Counted from the first letter of the stretch, positions 34,415 through 44,152 are shown. The stretch: DNA of 64,000 nucleotides from Streptomyces sp. CG4 (GCF_041080655.1 NZ_CP163525.1:9796001-9860000); one strand, 5' to 3'. A program made the numbers and translations. Notes: generated by a model from the letters alone, not told the origin.

Positions 34415-36067
34415 ATGCCCACGACCACTACCAGAGTAAAGCGTCCTCGGTCGCTGTCCCCACTGCGTTCCCTGCGCAGAACCCTCGCGCTCGCCTTCTC
34501 GGCCGTGCTGCTCACCGCGACCGCACCCCTCCTCTCCCTCGGCACGGCAGGGCCCGCCGCCGCACTCGGCAACGGGCTCGCGCCGACCCCACAGATGGGC
34601 TTCAACGACTGGAACGCGTACGGCTGCGACGTCACCGAGTCGCTGATCAAGTCCACCGCCCAGGCGATGCACACCAACGGCATGCAGGCGGCCGGGTATT
34701 CGTACGTCAACATCGACGACTGCTGGATGACCAACAGCCGGGACTCCGGCGGCCACCTGGTGCCGGACCCGGCGAAGTTCCCCGATGGCATCAAGGGCAC
34801 CGCGGACTACGTGCACTCGCTCGGGCTGAAGCTGGGGATCTACGAGTCCGCGGGCACCGCGACCTGTGCGGGATACCCGGGCAGCCTGGGCCACGAGACC
34901 ACGGACGCGCAGTCGTTCGCGTCGTGGGGCGTCGACTACCTCAAATACGACAACTGCAACAACACCGGCGTGCCGGCGCGCACCCGGTACACCGCGATGC
35001 GGGACGCCCTGGCGGCCACCGGACGGCCGATCCTGTACAGCCTGTGCAACTGGGGCCAGGAGAACGTGTGGACCTGGGGCGCGGACGTCGGCAACAGCTG
35101 GCGCACCACCGGCGACATCAGCCCGACCTTCTCCAGCATGCTGTCGATCTTCCACAGCAACGTGGGACTGGCCTCCTACGCGGGCCCCGGCCACTGGAAC
35201 GACCCGGACATGCTGGAGGTGGGCAACGGCTCGATGACAGCCACCGAGAGCCGCACTGAGTTCAGTCTGTGGGCAGAGATGGCCGCGCCGCTGATCGCGG
35301 GCACCAACATTCCGTCGGCCAGCGCCGACACTTTGTCCCTCCTGACCAACTCCCGAGTGATCGCGGTCGACCAGGACTCCCTCGGCAAGCAGGGGACCAT
35401 GGTGTCCTCCTCGGGCGGCCTGGACGTGCTGGCCAAGCCGCTCGCCAACGGAGACGTGTCGGTGGCGCTGTTCAACGAGACGGGATCCACGGCGACCATC
35501 ACCACCACCGCTTCGGCGATCGGGAAGACCGGGGCGTCCGCCTACACCCTCACCGACCTGTGGTCGGGCGCGTCCTCGACCACCTCCGGCACCATCAGCG
35601 CCTCGGTACCGGCGCACGGCACGGTCATGTACCGGGTCGCGGGCGGCACCAGCGGTGGCGGCGGCACCAGCGTGACCGGCCCGCTGCACGCGGTCGGCGC
35701 GGGCAAGTGCCTGGACGTGCCGAACTCCACCACGACCGCGGGCACCCAGGTGGAGATCTGGAGCTGCAACGGCGGCGCCAACCAGACCTGGACGCACACC
35801 GCCTCCAACCAGCTCACCGTCTACTCCGGCAGCGGTCAGATGTGCCTGGACGCCTACAACAACCAGACCACACCGGGGACGAAGGTGGAGATCTGGCAGT
35901 GCAACGGCCAGAGCAACCAGCAGTGGTCGCTGAACTCCGACGGCACGATCACCGGCGTCCAGTCCGGCCTGTGCCTGGACGTCACCGGCGGGGCCACGGC
36001 TGACGGAACCCTCGCCCAGCTGTGGACCTGCAACGGCGGCAGCGGCCAGCGGTGGACGCTGGGCTGA
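34415..36067 (+). CDS. Secreted GH27 alpha-galactosidase or beta-L-arabinopyranosidase with CBM13
   Basis: 550 residues. CAGGAG lies about ten bases before ATG 34415. Sec signal ends near AAALGN. GH27 barrel: PQMGFNDWNAYGCDV, YVNIDDCWM, VDYLKYDNCN (nucleophile Asp), LYSLCNWG, GHWNDPDMLEVG (acid/base Asp). A short beta domain follows, then CBM13 (LHAVGAGKCLDVPNSTTT to GQRWTLG). Some GH27 enzymes of Streptomyces act on beta-L-arabinopyranose rather than alpha-galactose; sequence alone does not settle it here. Either fits trimming of arabinoxylan or arabinogalactan. In the same unit as GH54 genes on both sides. Confidence 0.9.
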   Translation: MPTTTTRVKRPRSLSPLRSLRRTLALAFSAVLLTATAPLLSLGTAGPAAALGNGLAPTPQMGFNDWNAYGCDVTESLIKSTAQAMHTNGMQAAGYSYVNIDDCWMTNSRDSGGHLVPDPAKFPDGIKGTADYVHSLGLKLGIYESAGTATCAGYPGSLGHETTDAQSFASWGVDYLKYDNCNNTGVPARTRYTAMRDALAATGRPILYSLCNWGQENVWTWGADVGNSWRTTGDISPTFSSMLSIFHSNVGLASYAGPGHWNDPDMLEVGNGSMTATESRTEFSLWAEMAAPLIAGTNIPSASADTLSLLTNSRVIAVDQDSLGKQGTMVSSSGGLDVLAKPLANGDVSVALFNETGSTATITTTASAIGKTGASAYTLTDLWSGASSTTSGTISASVPAHGTVMYRVAGGTSGGGGTSVTGPLHAVGAGKCLDVPNSTTTAGTQVEIWSCNGGANQTWTHTASNQLTVYSGSGQMCLDAYNNQTTPGTKVEIWQCNGQSNQQWSLNSDGTITGVQSGLCLDVTGGATADGTLAQLWTCNGGSGQRWTLG

Positions 36068-36138
36068 CCCCGTCCTCCCCACGGCCACCGGCAGCTTCGG
36101 TGCCGTCGTACGGCGGCACCGCCACCCAGGAGGTCTCC

Positions 36139-37676
36139 TTGCCCGGATCCTTGCCCGGATCAGCAACCGATCGCCGACGAAGGCGTCTCCCGGCCGTGCT
36201 CCTGATCGCCCTGGCGATGGCCCTGGCAGCGCTCGGAACACCCTCGTTCGCCACCTCCGCGCGGACCGGCACACCTGCCGCCGTCCACGCGCCCGTGCCC
36301 GCGGCGGACGCGTCGCTTCCGTGCGACCTCTACGCGGCGGGCGGCACGCCGTGCGTCACGGCGCACGCCACCACCAGGGCACTCTTCGCGGCGTACAACG
36401 GACCGCTCTACCAGATCCAGCGGGCCTCCGACCACACCTACCGCGACATCGGAGTGCTCACCGCGGGCGGATACGCCGACGGCGCCTCCCAGGTGTCGTT
36501 CTGCGCGGGCACGTCCTGCACGATCACGAAGATCTACGACCAGACCGCCAAGCACAACGACATGCCGATCTCCTGGGGCGGCTACTGGAAGGGCCCGGGT
36601 CCGAACGGATCCGACGTCGGGGCCGACGCCATGGCCCTGCCGGTGACCGCGGCCGGTCACCAGGTGTTCGGCGTCAAGGTCACCCCGGGCGTCGGTTACC
36701 GGCTCGACCACGCGAGCGGCGTGCCCACCGGCGCCCAGCCCGAGGGCATCTACATGGTGACCTCGTCGAACTACACGAGCCAGTGGTGCTGCTTCGACTA
36801 CGGCAGCGGCGAGAACTCCCACACGGACACCGGCAACGCCACCATGAACGCCATCTACTGGGGCACCGCCTGCTGGTTCGGCGGCTGCACGGGCAGCGGC
36901 CCCTGGGTCGAGGCCGACCTGGAGAACGGCATGTTCCACACCAACACCGGCTCCAACAAGGACCCGAACAACCCCGGTGTGCACTATCCGTTCGTCAGCG
37001 CGTGGCTGAAGAACAACGGCACCAGCAACTTCACCCTCAAATACGGCAACGGCACGAGCGGCGGCCTGACCACCACCTTCTCCGGTCCCCTGCCGAACGG
37101 CTACTCGCCGATGAAGGTCGACAGTTCGGTCCTGCTCGGCACCGGGGGCGACAACAGTCCCAATCGCGTGGGCGAGTTCTTCGAAGGCGCGATCACGGCC
37201 GGCTATCCGTCCGACGCCACCGAGAACGCGGTCCAGGCCGCCATCACCGCCGCCAACTACGGAACGGGAAGCGGTAGCGGCACGACCGGTGCCGTGCACG
37301 CGGTGGGTGCGGCCAAGTGTCTCGACGTGCCGGGCGCATCCACGACGGCGGGTACGCAGCCGCAGATCTGGGACTGCAACGGCGCGGTGAACCAGACGTG
37401 GACCGCGACCGCGTCCCACCAGCTCGCCGTGTACTCCGGCAGTAGCCAACTGTGCCTGGACGCCTACGACAAGGGCACCAGCCCGGGCATGAAGGTCATC
37501 ACCTGGCCCTGCAACGGCCAGACCAACCAGTAGTGAACCTCAATGCCAACGGCACCGTCACCAGTGCCCAGTCCGGCCTGTGTCTGGACGTGACCAGCGC
37601 CGCCACCGCCAACGGCAGCCTCGTACAGCTGCGGACCTGCAACGGCGGATCCAACCAGAAGTGGTCGCTGAGCTGA
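36139..37676 (+). pseudogene. GH54 arabinofuranosidase whose CBM13 is cut by a stop and frameshift
   Basis: TTG 36139 has a perfect AGGAGG five bases upstream and is the best start; no ATG or GTG is as well placed. Signal (LPAVLLIALAMALAALG), then a complete GH54 domain (CDLYAAGGTPCVTAHATTRALF, CCFDYGSGENS, WFGGCTGSGPWVEADLENG), then CBM13. TAG at 37531-37533 stops the protein in the second repeat (CNGQTNQ). Comparison with the sister modules suggests CAG changed to TAG and one G lost two codons on; the rest of the module (SAQSGLCLDVTSAATANG, NQKWSLS) continues in another frame to 37676. The 464-residue product should still have an intact catalytic domain and may be active with a defective lectin module. 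Confidence 0.8.
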
Positions 37677-37740
37677 CCCGATGAATCGCTCTATCGCTGA
37701 ATCGCCGTATCGCTGAACCGCCGGCCCATAGGAGGTCCGT

Positions 37741-39410
37741 ATGAGGACGCGAGCGAGGGACCGCCGTGTGCTGCTCTCCGTCGGCGTCGTGTTGGCGTTC
37801 GTGCTGCAGCTGCTGTCGGCGGCCGGGAGCCGTGCCGCCGCGGGCGAGGCGCTGAGCGTGAACCTGGCGTCGACGCGAGGCCCGTCGACCGGTGTGGGTG
37901 AGGGGATTCTCTACGGCTTCACCCAGGACGGCAGCCAACCAGCGGACCAGTTCATCCAGCCGCTGGGGATCAACGCGTTCCGCGGCGGGGGCTGGTTCTC
38001 CGGCGGCTGGATCAAGGACAACTACCAGTACGGTGCGGCCAGTCGGGCCGACGTCGACTCGATCATCGCGCAGGCGAAACGGCTGACCCGGCCGCCGTAC
38101 CACACCCAGTACCAGGTGCTGGTCAGCGACATCTACGGCGCGAACGGCGGCCAGCCGTCCAACACGACGTACCCGTGCGACAACGGCAACTGCACCAACT
38201 GGATCAGCTTCATCGACTCCACCGTGGGAGCGCTCCAGGCGTCGGGACTGACGTTCTCCTACGACATCTGGAACGAGCCCGACATCTCCTACTTCTGGAC
38301 CCGGGGTGTCAACAGCGCCCAGTACTTCCAGATGTGGGACACCGCCTACCGGGAGATCCGGCGCATCGCCCCCTCGGCGCAGATCGTGGGGCCGTCCTTT
38401 GCCTTCACCCCGCAGGGCAGAGCGGATCAATGGAAGACCTGGCTCGCGCACGTGAAGGCGGCCGGAACGGTACCGGACATGATCACCAACCACGACGAGG
38501 GCGATGTCGATGACCCGGTCACCGTCTCGCAGGCCCTCAACAGCAGCCTGGACGCGGCGGGCATCAGCCGAAGCCCGCTGTCCGCGAACGAGTACCAGCC
38601 CTCCGACCGGCAGACGGCCGGAGTGACCGCCTGGTATCTGGCACGGTTCGCGCAGTCCGGATACACCAACGCGATGCGCGGCAACTGGGTGTGCTGCATG
38701 ACCCCGAACCTGACCGGAGTCCTGACCCAGAGCGGGGGCAGCTGGCAGCCGACCGGCGACTGGTGGGCGCTGCGGGACTACGCGGACCTGACCGGCACCC
38801 TCGTGGACACCTCGGGGCAGGTCGGCTCGACGGCGATCTCGGCTTCCGAGGACTCCGCCAACAAGCGCGCGGTGGCTATCATCGGTGACTCGAACGGGTA
38901 CACCGGCGCCGCGTCCGTGGCCTTCAACGGGCTGGCGTCCGTGCCCTGGCTGGCGAACACCGGCCGCGTGCACGTCACCGTGCACTGCAGCCCGGACCAG
39001 GCGCCGCCCCACAGACCGTGTACGACCAGAACGTGAGCACCTCGGGCGGTTCGATCACCGTGCCGTTCACGTTCCAGGCCTCGCATGACGCGTTCGCCGT
39101 CTATCTGACACCGGCCTCGTCGGGCGACGCCTTCCCGAGCGGCTACCACCAACTCGTTGCCGCGCACAACAGCTTGTGCCTGGACGTGTACGGGAATTCC
39201 GGCAGCGCGGGCGCCACGATCCGAGCAGTGGACCTGCAACGGGCAGAGTAACCAGCAGTTCCAGTTCGTGCCGGGCTCGGGCGGCTACGGCGAACTGCGG
39301 GCCCAGTACTCAGGCCTTGACGTGGCGGTGTCCGGTGGCTTGGCCACGGCGGGCACCCCGGACATCGTGCAGCAGGCCGTGGGCGCGGCGGCCGCCGCCC
39401 TGTGGCTGCC
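37741..39410 (+). pseudogene. GH39-like glycosidase with CBM13, two frameshifts and a lost end
   Basis: ATG 37741 follows GGAGG. Signal (RVLLSVGVVLAFVLQLL). A clan GH-A barrel resembling GH39: YDIWNEPDISYFW (acid/base Glu) and LSANEYQPSDR (nucleophile Glu). The first frame ends at 39036 (431 residues) after a shift near 39000-39012. The next frame continues TVYDQNVSTSGGSITVPFTF into a CBM13 (YHQLVAAHNSLCLDVYGNSG). An extra C at 39221-39222 then shifts it to the third frame (QWTCNGQSNQQFQFVPG). Near 39410 homology ends abruptly in a piece of an unrelated SDR gene. The catalytic domain is complete, so a short form could be active. Confidence 0.75.
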
Positions 39411-39551
39411 GATTTCCTCGAGCCGGTCACGGCGCCGGGCGACCAGGGCGACGGCGGCGCCCTCCGCGGCGAGGCTCAGGGCGGTTGCCTCGCCGATGCC
39501 GCTGCTGGCGCCGGTCACCAGGGCAACGGTGTTCTGCAGACGTGCGGACAT
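39411..39551 (-). pseudogene. 5' fragment of a short-chain dehydrogenase (SDR)
   Basis: Minus-strand start MSARLQNTVALVTGASSGIG, with GGAG before ATG 39551 and the Rossmann TGxxxGIG motif, followed by EATALSLAAEGAAVALVARR. It runs 46 codons, then passes into antisense CBM13 sequence. The rest of the enzyme (YxxxK) is gone. The join marks a deletion or recombination that also removed the end of the GH39-like gene. Confidence 0.75.
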
Positions 39552-39896
39552 GACTGTCTCCTTGATCTGGATCGAGATCGAAACCGGGGGGTGGGAAGGA
39601 ATGCGTGAAGGCGGCGATGCGGTGGTGGCCGCCCGGTGCCCGTTGCGGGCCCGCGGCTGCTGGTGCTGGACGGTGCCGTCAGGCGGCCGTGGAGACGGTC
39701 GTGAGCATGTCGAGGGAGACCTGCCACAGGCGGGCCGCGTTGTGAAGGTCCATCGCGTGGGCGGCGACTCCCCGGCGCACACCGGGCCGGTGCGGGCCGG
39801 ATGTTGGGAAAGCGGTTACCGGGGCGTAGCGAATGGACGCCCGTCCCCTCTAGGCTCTGCGCGGCCACGGGCACTGCAGTGTGAGAGAGGATTGGC
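39552..39896. other. Gap between SDR fragment and PI-PLC gene
   Basis: 345 bases. No gene recognised. TAGGCT at 39851-39856 could be a -10 box for the PI-PLC gene, but no good -35 accompanies it. Confidence 0.35.
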
Positions 39897-40964
39897 ATGC
39901 GCATGATCTACCGAAGAGTGGGGGCCGTGTTGCCGGCCGTCTTGGCCCTGCTGCTCGCCCTGACAACGATGCCGTCCGCCCATGCCGACGACCTCGCCGG
40001 GGCGACGCTGGCCGAGGTCTCCGGCACCGGCATCCACAACACGTATGACGACAAGTCGACGTACACCTACCTGGCCAACGCCCTGGACACCGGTACCTCC
40101 CTGGTGGAACTGGACACCTGGGTCAACGTGTTCAATGGCAAGTGGGACGTGAGCCACAGCAACCCGCTGGGCAGCGACAACAACTGCGTCCAGGCGGACA
40201 CGGTCGCCGACCTCTACACCGGCAACCGCAACCAGAACCTGGACAGCTGCCTCGACGACATCCGGATCTGGCTGCAGGCCCACCCTTCCAGCCACCCGAT
40301 CATGGTCAAGATCGAGATGAAGAACGGGTTCGACAACACCCTCGGAATGAACCCGACTTCGTTCGACGCGTACGTCGAGGCCCACCTCGGCAGCGTCCTC
40401 TACACCCCCGCCGACCTGCTCACCAAGAGCGGCGGCACCCGCTACCCGGATCTCGACACCGCCGCCCGTGCGAACAACTGGGCCGGAAACTCCGTGTTGA
40501 GCGGCAAGGCGATCGTGGAGATCATCCCGGGCGCCTTCGAGCAGGCCGTCGACCCCGCCTCCAGCTGGGTGGACGTCGTCTATGCGCAGCGCCTCAAGGA
40601 CCTGAACGCCGCCGGGAGCATCGACCAGGCCGCCGTCTTCCCCGGCGTCCTCGGCGCGCAGGCCGTCGACCCGCGCACCCGGTACAGCGACACGACCCTG
40701 CGCCCCTGGTTCGTGGTGTTCGACGCGGACGCGGCCGCCTGGGTCGGCGACGGGGACACCCAGTGGTATGACACCCATCACTACCTGACAATCGTCACCG
40801 ACGCCTACGACGTGTCGCCCGCCCTCAGCTCCTCCGACCCTTCCCTGGCGGACGCCCGGGCGCGCGTCGCCGAACTCGCCGCCGACGGCGCCTCGTACAT
40901 CTCCACCGACTGGATCACCGCCCCGGCGAACGGCGTGCTCGGCGAGGTGCTGAGCCGTGGCTGA
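39897..40964 (+). CDS. Secreted phosphatidylinositol phospholipase C (Ca2+-dependent type)
   Basis: 355 residues. ATG 39897 has GAGAGAGG six bases upstream; ATG 39903 is also possible. Sec signal ends near AHADDL. PI-PLC barrel of the secreted actinomycete type: SGTGIHNTYD with the first catalytic His, LVELDTWVN, WDVSHSNPLG with the second His, IMVKIEMKNGF (metal-site acids). It would cleave phosphatidylinositol or related glycolipid anchors outside the cell. The stop overlaps the next start by eight bases, so it is coupled to a GH92 mannosidase. This is a different theme from the xylan genes. Confidence 0.85.
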   Translation: MRMIYRRVGAVLPAVLALLLALTTMPSAHADDLAGATLAEVSGTGIHNTYDDKSTYTYLANALDTGTSLVELDTWVNVFNGKWDVSHSNPLGSDNNCVQADTVADLYTGNRNQNLDSCLDDIRIWLQAHPSSHPIMVKIEMKNGFDNTLGMNPTSFDAYVEAHLGSVLYTPADLLTKSGGTRYPDLDTAARANNWAGNSVLSGKAIVEIIPGAFEQAVDPASSWVDVVYAQRLKDLNAAGSIDQAAVFPGVLGAQAVDPRTRYSDTTLRPWFVVFDADAAAWVGDGDTQWYDTHHYLTIVTDAYDVSPALSSSDPSLADARARVAELAADGASYISTDWITAPANGVLGEVLSRG

Positions 40965-43620
40965 CGTCCTGCGCTCTCGCACCCTGCTCCGGGTGCTGGC
41001 GGCCGGCGCGATGGCACTCGCCTTCGCCCTGCCCGGCCAACTCGCTCCGACGGCACGGGCCGCGACCGCCTCCGACCCCGTGCCGCTGGTCAACCCCTAC
41101 ATCGGCACCGGCGGCAACAACGACTTCAGCGCCGGGAACACCTTCCCCGGCGCCGACGTCCCGCACGGCATGCTCCAGTGGTCCCCGGACACCACCTCCC
41201 GGCCCAAGGGCGGCGGATACAACTACGCCGACTCGGCCGTCTCCGGCTTCAGCCTCACCCACGTCTCCGGCGTCGGCTGCGACGCGGCCGGAGACCTGCC
41301 CATCCTGCCTGTCGTCGGTTCGATCGGCTCCGACCCCGGCTCCACGACCGAGTCGTTCTCCCACGCGAACGAGACGGCGGCACCCGGCTCGTACGCGGTC
41401 GCCCTCGGCAACGGCACCAGCGTGGCGCTCACCACGACCACGCACGCGGGCATCGGCCAGTTCACCTTCCCTGCCTCCACCCAGGCTGACCTGCTGCTGA
41501 AACTGAACGGCACGCAGACCCCGTACACCTCCTCGACGCTGAACGTGACGGGCGGTGACACGGTGACCGGTTCCGTGACCAGCACAGGCTTCTGTGAGGC
41601 AACCAACCCCTTCACCGTCTACTTCGCCCTCACCTTCGACCACCCCTTCACCGCCAGCGGCGGCTACAGCGGCGGTGAGTACCTCACCTTCGACACCACG
41701 AGCAGCCGTACGGTCCAGGCTCGGGTCGGCATCTCCTACACGTCGACGGCCGAGGCAGCCGCCAACAGGGACGCGGAGGCCACCGGCAGGAGCTTCGCCG
41801 ACGTGAAGTCCGCCGCGACGACGGCCTGGCGGAACGAGCTGTCGAAGATCACGGTCAGCGGCGGCACCAGCGACCAGCAGAGCGTCTTCTACACCGCCCT
41901 CTACCACGCCTCGCTCTTCCCCAGCGTGGTCAGCGACGCCGACGGCTCCTACCGCGGCTACGACAACGCCGTGCACACCGTGACCGGCGGCCACAGCGCC
42001 CAGTACACGGACTTCTCCAACTGGGACACCTACCGCTCCCAGGCACAGCTCACGGCGCTGCTCGACCCGTCGGCCGCCTCCGACATGGCGCAGTCCATCG
42101 TCAACGACTACGCGCAGGGCGGCACCCTCACCAAGTGGGGCATGGCCACCGGAGAGACGCACATCATGGTCGGCGACCCGGCCGTCCCCGTGCTGGCCGA
42201 CTACTACGCCTTCGGTGCACGGCACTTCGACACCGCCACGGCCCTGTCCGCCATGATCAAGGAACAGACCACCGATACCGATGTCACGCCCGGTGTGACG
42301 TACCTGGACTCCTTCGGTTACCTGCCCACCAACTCGCCGTACGGCTGCTGCCACGAGTACGCCACCACCTCCACCCAACTCGAGTACGACACCGACGACT
42401 TCGCCCTGTCGCAGTTCGCGGGCACACTCGGCGACAGCGCGAACCAGAAGAAGTTCCTGAACCGGGCGCAGGACTGGGAGAACATCTTCAACACGTCCTC
42501 CGGTTACATCCAGCCACGGCACTCCAACGGCCGTTGGATGGATGGCTTCAACGCCAAGCTGATCACCGGCACCTCGAACAACGACTTCGCCGAGGGCGAC
42601 GCCTTCACCTACACCCCGATGATCCCCTTCAACCTGGCCAAACTGGCGTCCCTGGAGGGCGGCACCTCGTCGTTGGCGTCGTACCTGGACAGCGTACTCA
42701 GCGGCTATCAGGGGCTGGGAAGCGTCATCGGCACCCAGTCCAACATGGGCAACGAGCCCAGCATCGGGCTGCCGTGGGAGTACGACTGGGTCGGAGAGCC
42801 GTACAAGACGCAGTCCACGGTGCGTGCCGTCCAGGACCAGCTGTGGAGCAACACCGCCGGTGGCGAGCCCGGCAACGACGATCTCGGCGAGATGAGCGCC
42901 TGGTACGTCTGGTCCGCGCTCGGCCTCTACCCGGAGACACCGGGAACCGCCGACCTCGCCATCGGCAGCCCGCTGTTCACCTCGGCCGTCATCACTGCGG
43001 GCGGGCACACGCTGACCGTCAACGCCCCCGCTGCGGCGGACGGTTCACCGTATGTCCAGGCCCTGACTCTGAACGGCACGGCCTGGAACAAGGCCTACGT
43101 ACCGGCTTCGTATGTGAGCGCCTCCACCGAACTGGACTTCACGCTCTCCTCGACAGCCGACACACAGTGGGCGTCGGACGCCTCGGCCGCACCGCCGTCC
43201 TACGACGGCACCCCGGGCACGGGAGCGGCCCAGCCGAGCGGGCCGCTCACCGAGACCGCCACCGGCAAGTGCGTCGACGATGCCGGCTCCGGCAGCTCGA
43301 ACGGCACGGCCGTCCAGATCTACACCTGCAACGGCACCGACGCGCAGACCTGGAAGGCCGTCCCCGACGGCACCCTGCAGGTGGTCAACGACTGCATGGA
43401 CGTCACCGGGGGCGCGACCACCTCCGGCACGAAGATCCAACTCCACACCTGCAACGGCACCCAGGCCCAGCAATGGCAGTCCGACAGCAAGGGGGAACTC
43501 CTCAACCCGGTCTCGGGCCTGTGCCTCACCGATTCCAGCAACGGCGCGACGAACAAGACCCAGTTGACCCTCGCCACCTGCGCGGGCAGCACCGGCCAGC
43601 GCTGGACCCTGCCCTCGTGA
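40957..43620 (+). CDS. Secreted GH92 alpha-mannosidase with C-terminal CBM13
   Basis: 887 residues from GTG 40957, which overlaps the PI-PLC stop. Sec signal ends near ARAATA. GH92 hallmarks: VNPYIGTGG, FPGADVPHGMLQWSPDT, FSLTHVSGVGC, FSNWDTYRSQAQL, GNEPSIGLPWEYDWVGEPYKTQ and GNDDLGEMSAWYVWSALGLYP. Enzymes of this family are Ca2+-dependent exo-alpha-mannosidases, often alpha-1,2. A CBM13 occupies about residues 755-885 (TATGKCVDDAGSGSSNG, AQTWKAVPDG, GQRWTLPS). The likely substrate is fungal mannoprotein or mannosylated glycolipid. Confident on family, not on linkage. Confidence 0.9.
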   Translation: MADVLRSRTLLRVLAAGAMALAFALPGQLAPTARAATASDPVPLVNPYIGTGGNNDFSAGNTFPGADVPHGMLQWSPDTTSRPKGGGYNYADSAVSGFSLTHVSGVGCDAAGDLPILPVVGSIGSDPGSTTESFSHANETAAPGSYAVALGNGTSVALTTTTHAGIGQFTFPASTQADLLLKLNGTQTPYTSSTLNVTGGDTVTGSVTSTGFCEATNPFTVYFALTFDHPFTASGGYSGGEYLTFDTTSSRTVQARVGISYTSTAEAAANRDAEATGRSFADVKSAATTAWRNELSKITVSGGTSDQQSVFYTALYHASLFPSVVSDADGSYRGYDNAVHTVTGGHSAQYTDFSNWDTYRSQAQLTALLDPSAASDMAQSIVNDYAQGGTLTKWGMATGETHIMVGDPAVPVLADYYAFGARHFDTATALSAMIKEQTTDTDVTPGVTYLDSFGYLPTNSPYGCCHEYATTSTQLEYDTDDFALSQFAGTLGDSANQKKFLNRAQDWENIFNTSSGYIQPRHSNGRWMDGFNAKLITGTSNNDFAEGDAFTYTPMIPFNLAKLASLEGGTSSLASYLDSVLSGYQGLGSVIGTQSNMGNEPSIGLPWEYDWVGEPYKTQSTVRAVQDQLWSNTAGGEPGNDDLGEMSAWYVWSALGLYPETPGTADLAIGSPLFTSAVITAGGHTLTVNAPAAADGSPYVQALTLNGTAWNKAYVPASYVSASTELDFTLSSTADTQWASDASAAPPSYDGTPGTGAAQPSGPLTETATGKCVDDAGSGSSNGTAVQIYTCNGTDAQTWKAVPDGTLQVVNDCMDVTGGATTSGTKIQLHTCNGTQAQQWQSDSKGELLNPVSGLCLTDSSNGATNKTQLTLATCAGSTGQRWTLPS

Positions 43621-43759
43621 AGTGGGGTGGGTCAGGTCTGCCTGGAGTGCATGAGGTTGTTGGCGACCTCGTCGGGGCACTTCCGGCGTGGCCTGCGCAG
43701 GTGCCGGTCGCGCTGCCAGGCGAACGTCGCGGGCGCCGGGGGCGCGGTCATGGTGACCG

Positions 43760-44080
43760 GGGCGGCGCTCAGCGCGGTGCCCCGTCGCCCTGGCGGCCGT
43801 CGACGTCACCGCGACGGTGTTCGTGATGAACGGCGGCGGCCGGTTCCAGCGCTGGCACCTGCTCGCTGAAGCCCGCCGCCACCTCGCTCTCGCCCTGCGC
43901 GGCCGCCGCCGCGACCCGGGCCTGGACAACGCGATCGCGGACGCCGCCCTCGCCGCGCACTGCCTGGACATCAGCGAGCCGGAGACGCTGCGCGGCCGGG
44001 CGCAGGGTAGTGCCACCCGCTCGAACAGCACCCGCAACGGCTCCGGTCCAAGACGCTGGCGCGCCTGGGAAATCGCACCC
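43760..44080 (+). pseudogene. Possible relic of a conjugation/relaxase-type protein
   Basis: Forward frame VTATVFVMNGGGRFQRWHLLAEARRHLALALRGRRRDPGLDNAIADAALAAHCLDIS reads as one short run (given here in overlapping parts: WHLLAEARRHL, LRGRRRDPGLD). Similar Arg-rich helices occur in the tail of TrwC/MobF-type proteins of actinomycete mobile elements. No start or catalytic motif. The rest of this 615-base gap (43621-44235) shows nothing else I recognise apart from the left hairpin of the IS. Confidence 0.25.
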
Positions 44081-44152
44081 GTTGTGGGAACGGTCCAGTC
44101 CTTGCGCCATGTCCCCAGAAAACGCAGACCGTCCCAGATCTTGCGTGGGTAT

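Noticed and set aside
32912..36274. 1120-codon antisense frame over GH54 and GH27 genes
   Set aside because: Three well-supported secreted enzymes lie opposite; the frame has no signal, domain or start.
38225..38238. CebR-like TGGGAGCGCTCCAG inside the GH39-like gene
   Set aside because: 12 of 14 positions fit, but it lies within the coding sequence and encodes ordinary residues; no promoter is near.
26945..39410. Regular repeats resembling a tandem or CRISPR-like array
   Set aside because: They are the QxW repeats of CBM13 coding sequence; no constant-length repeat with unique spacers exists.
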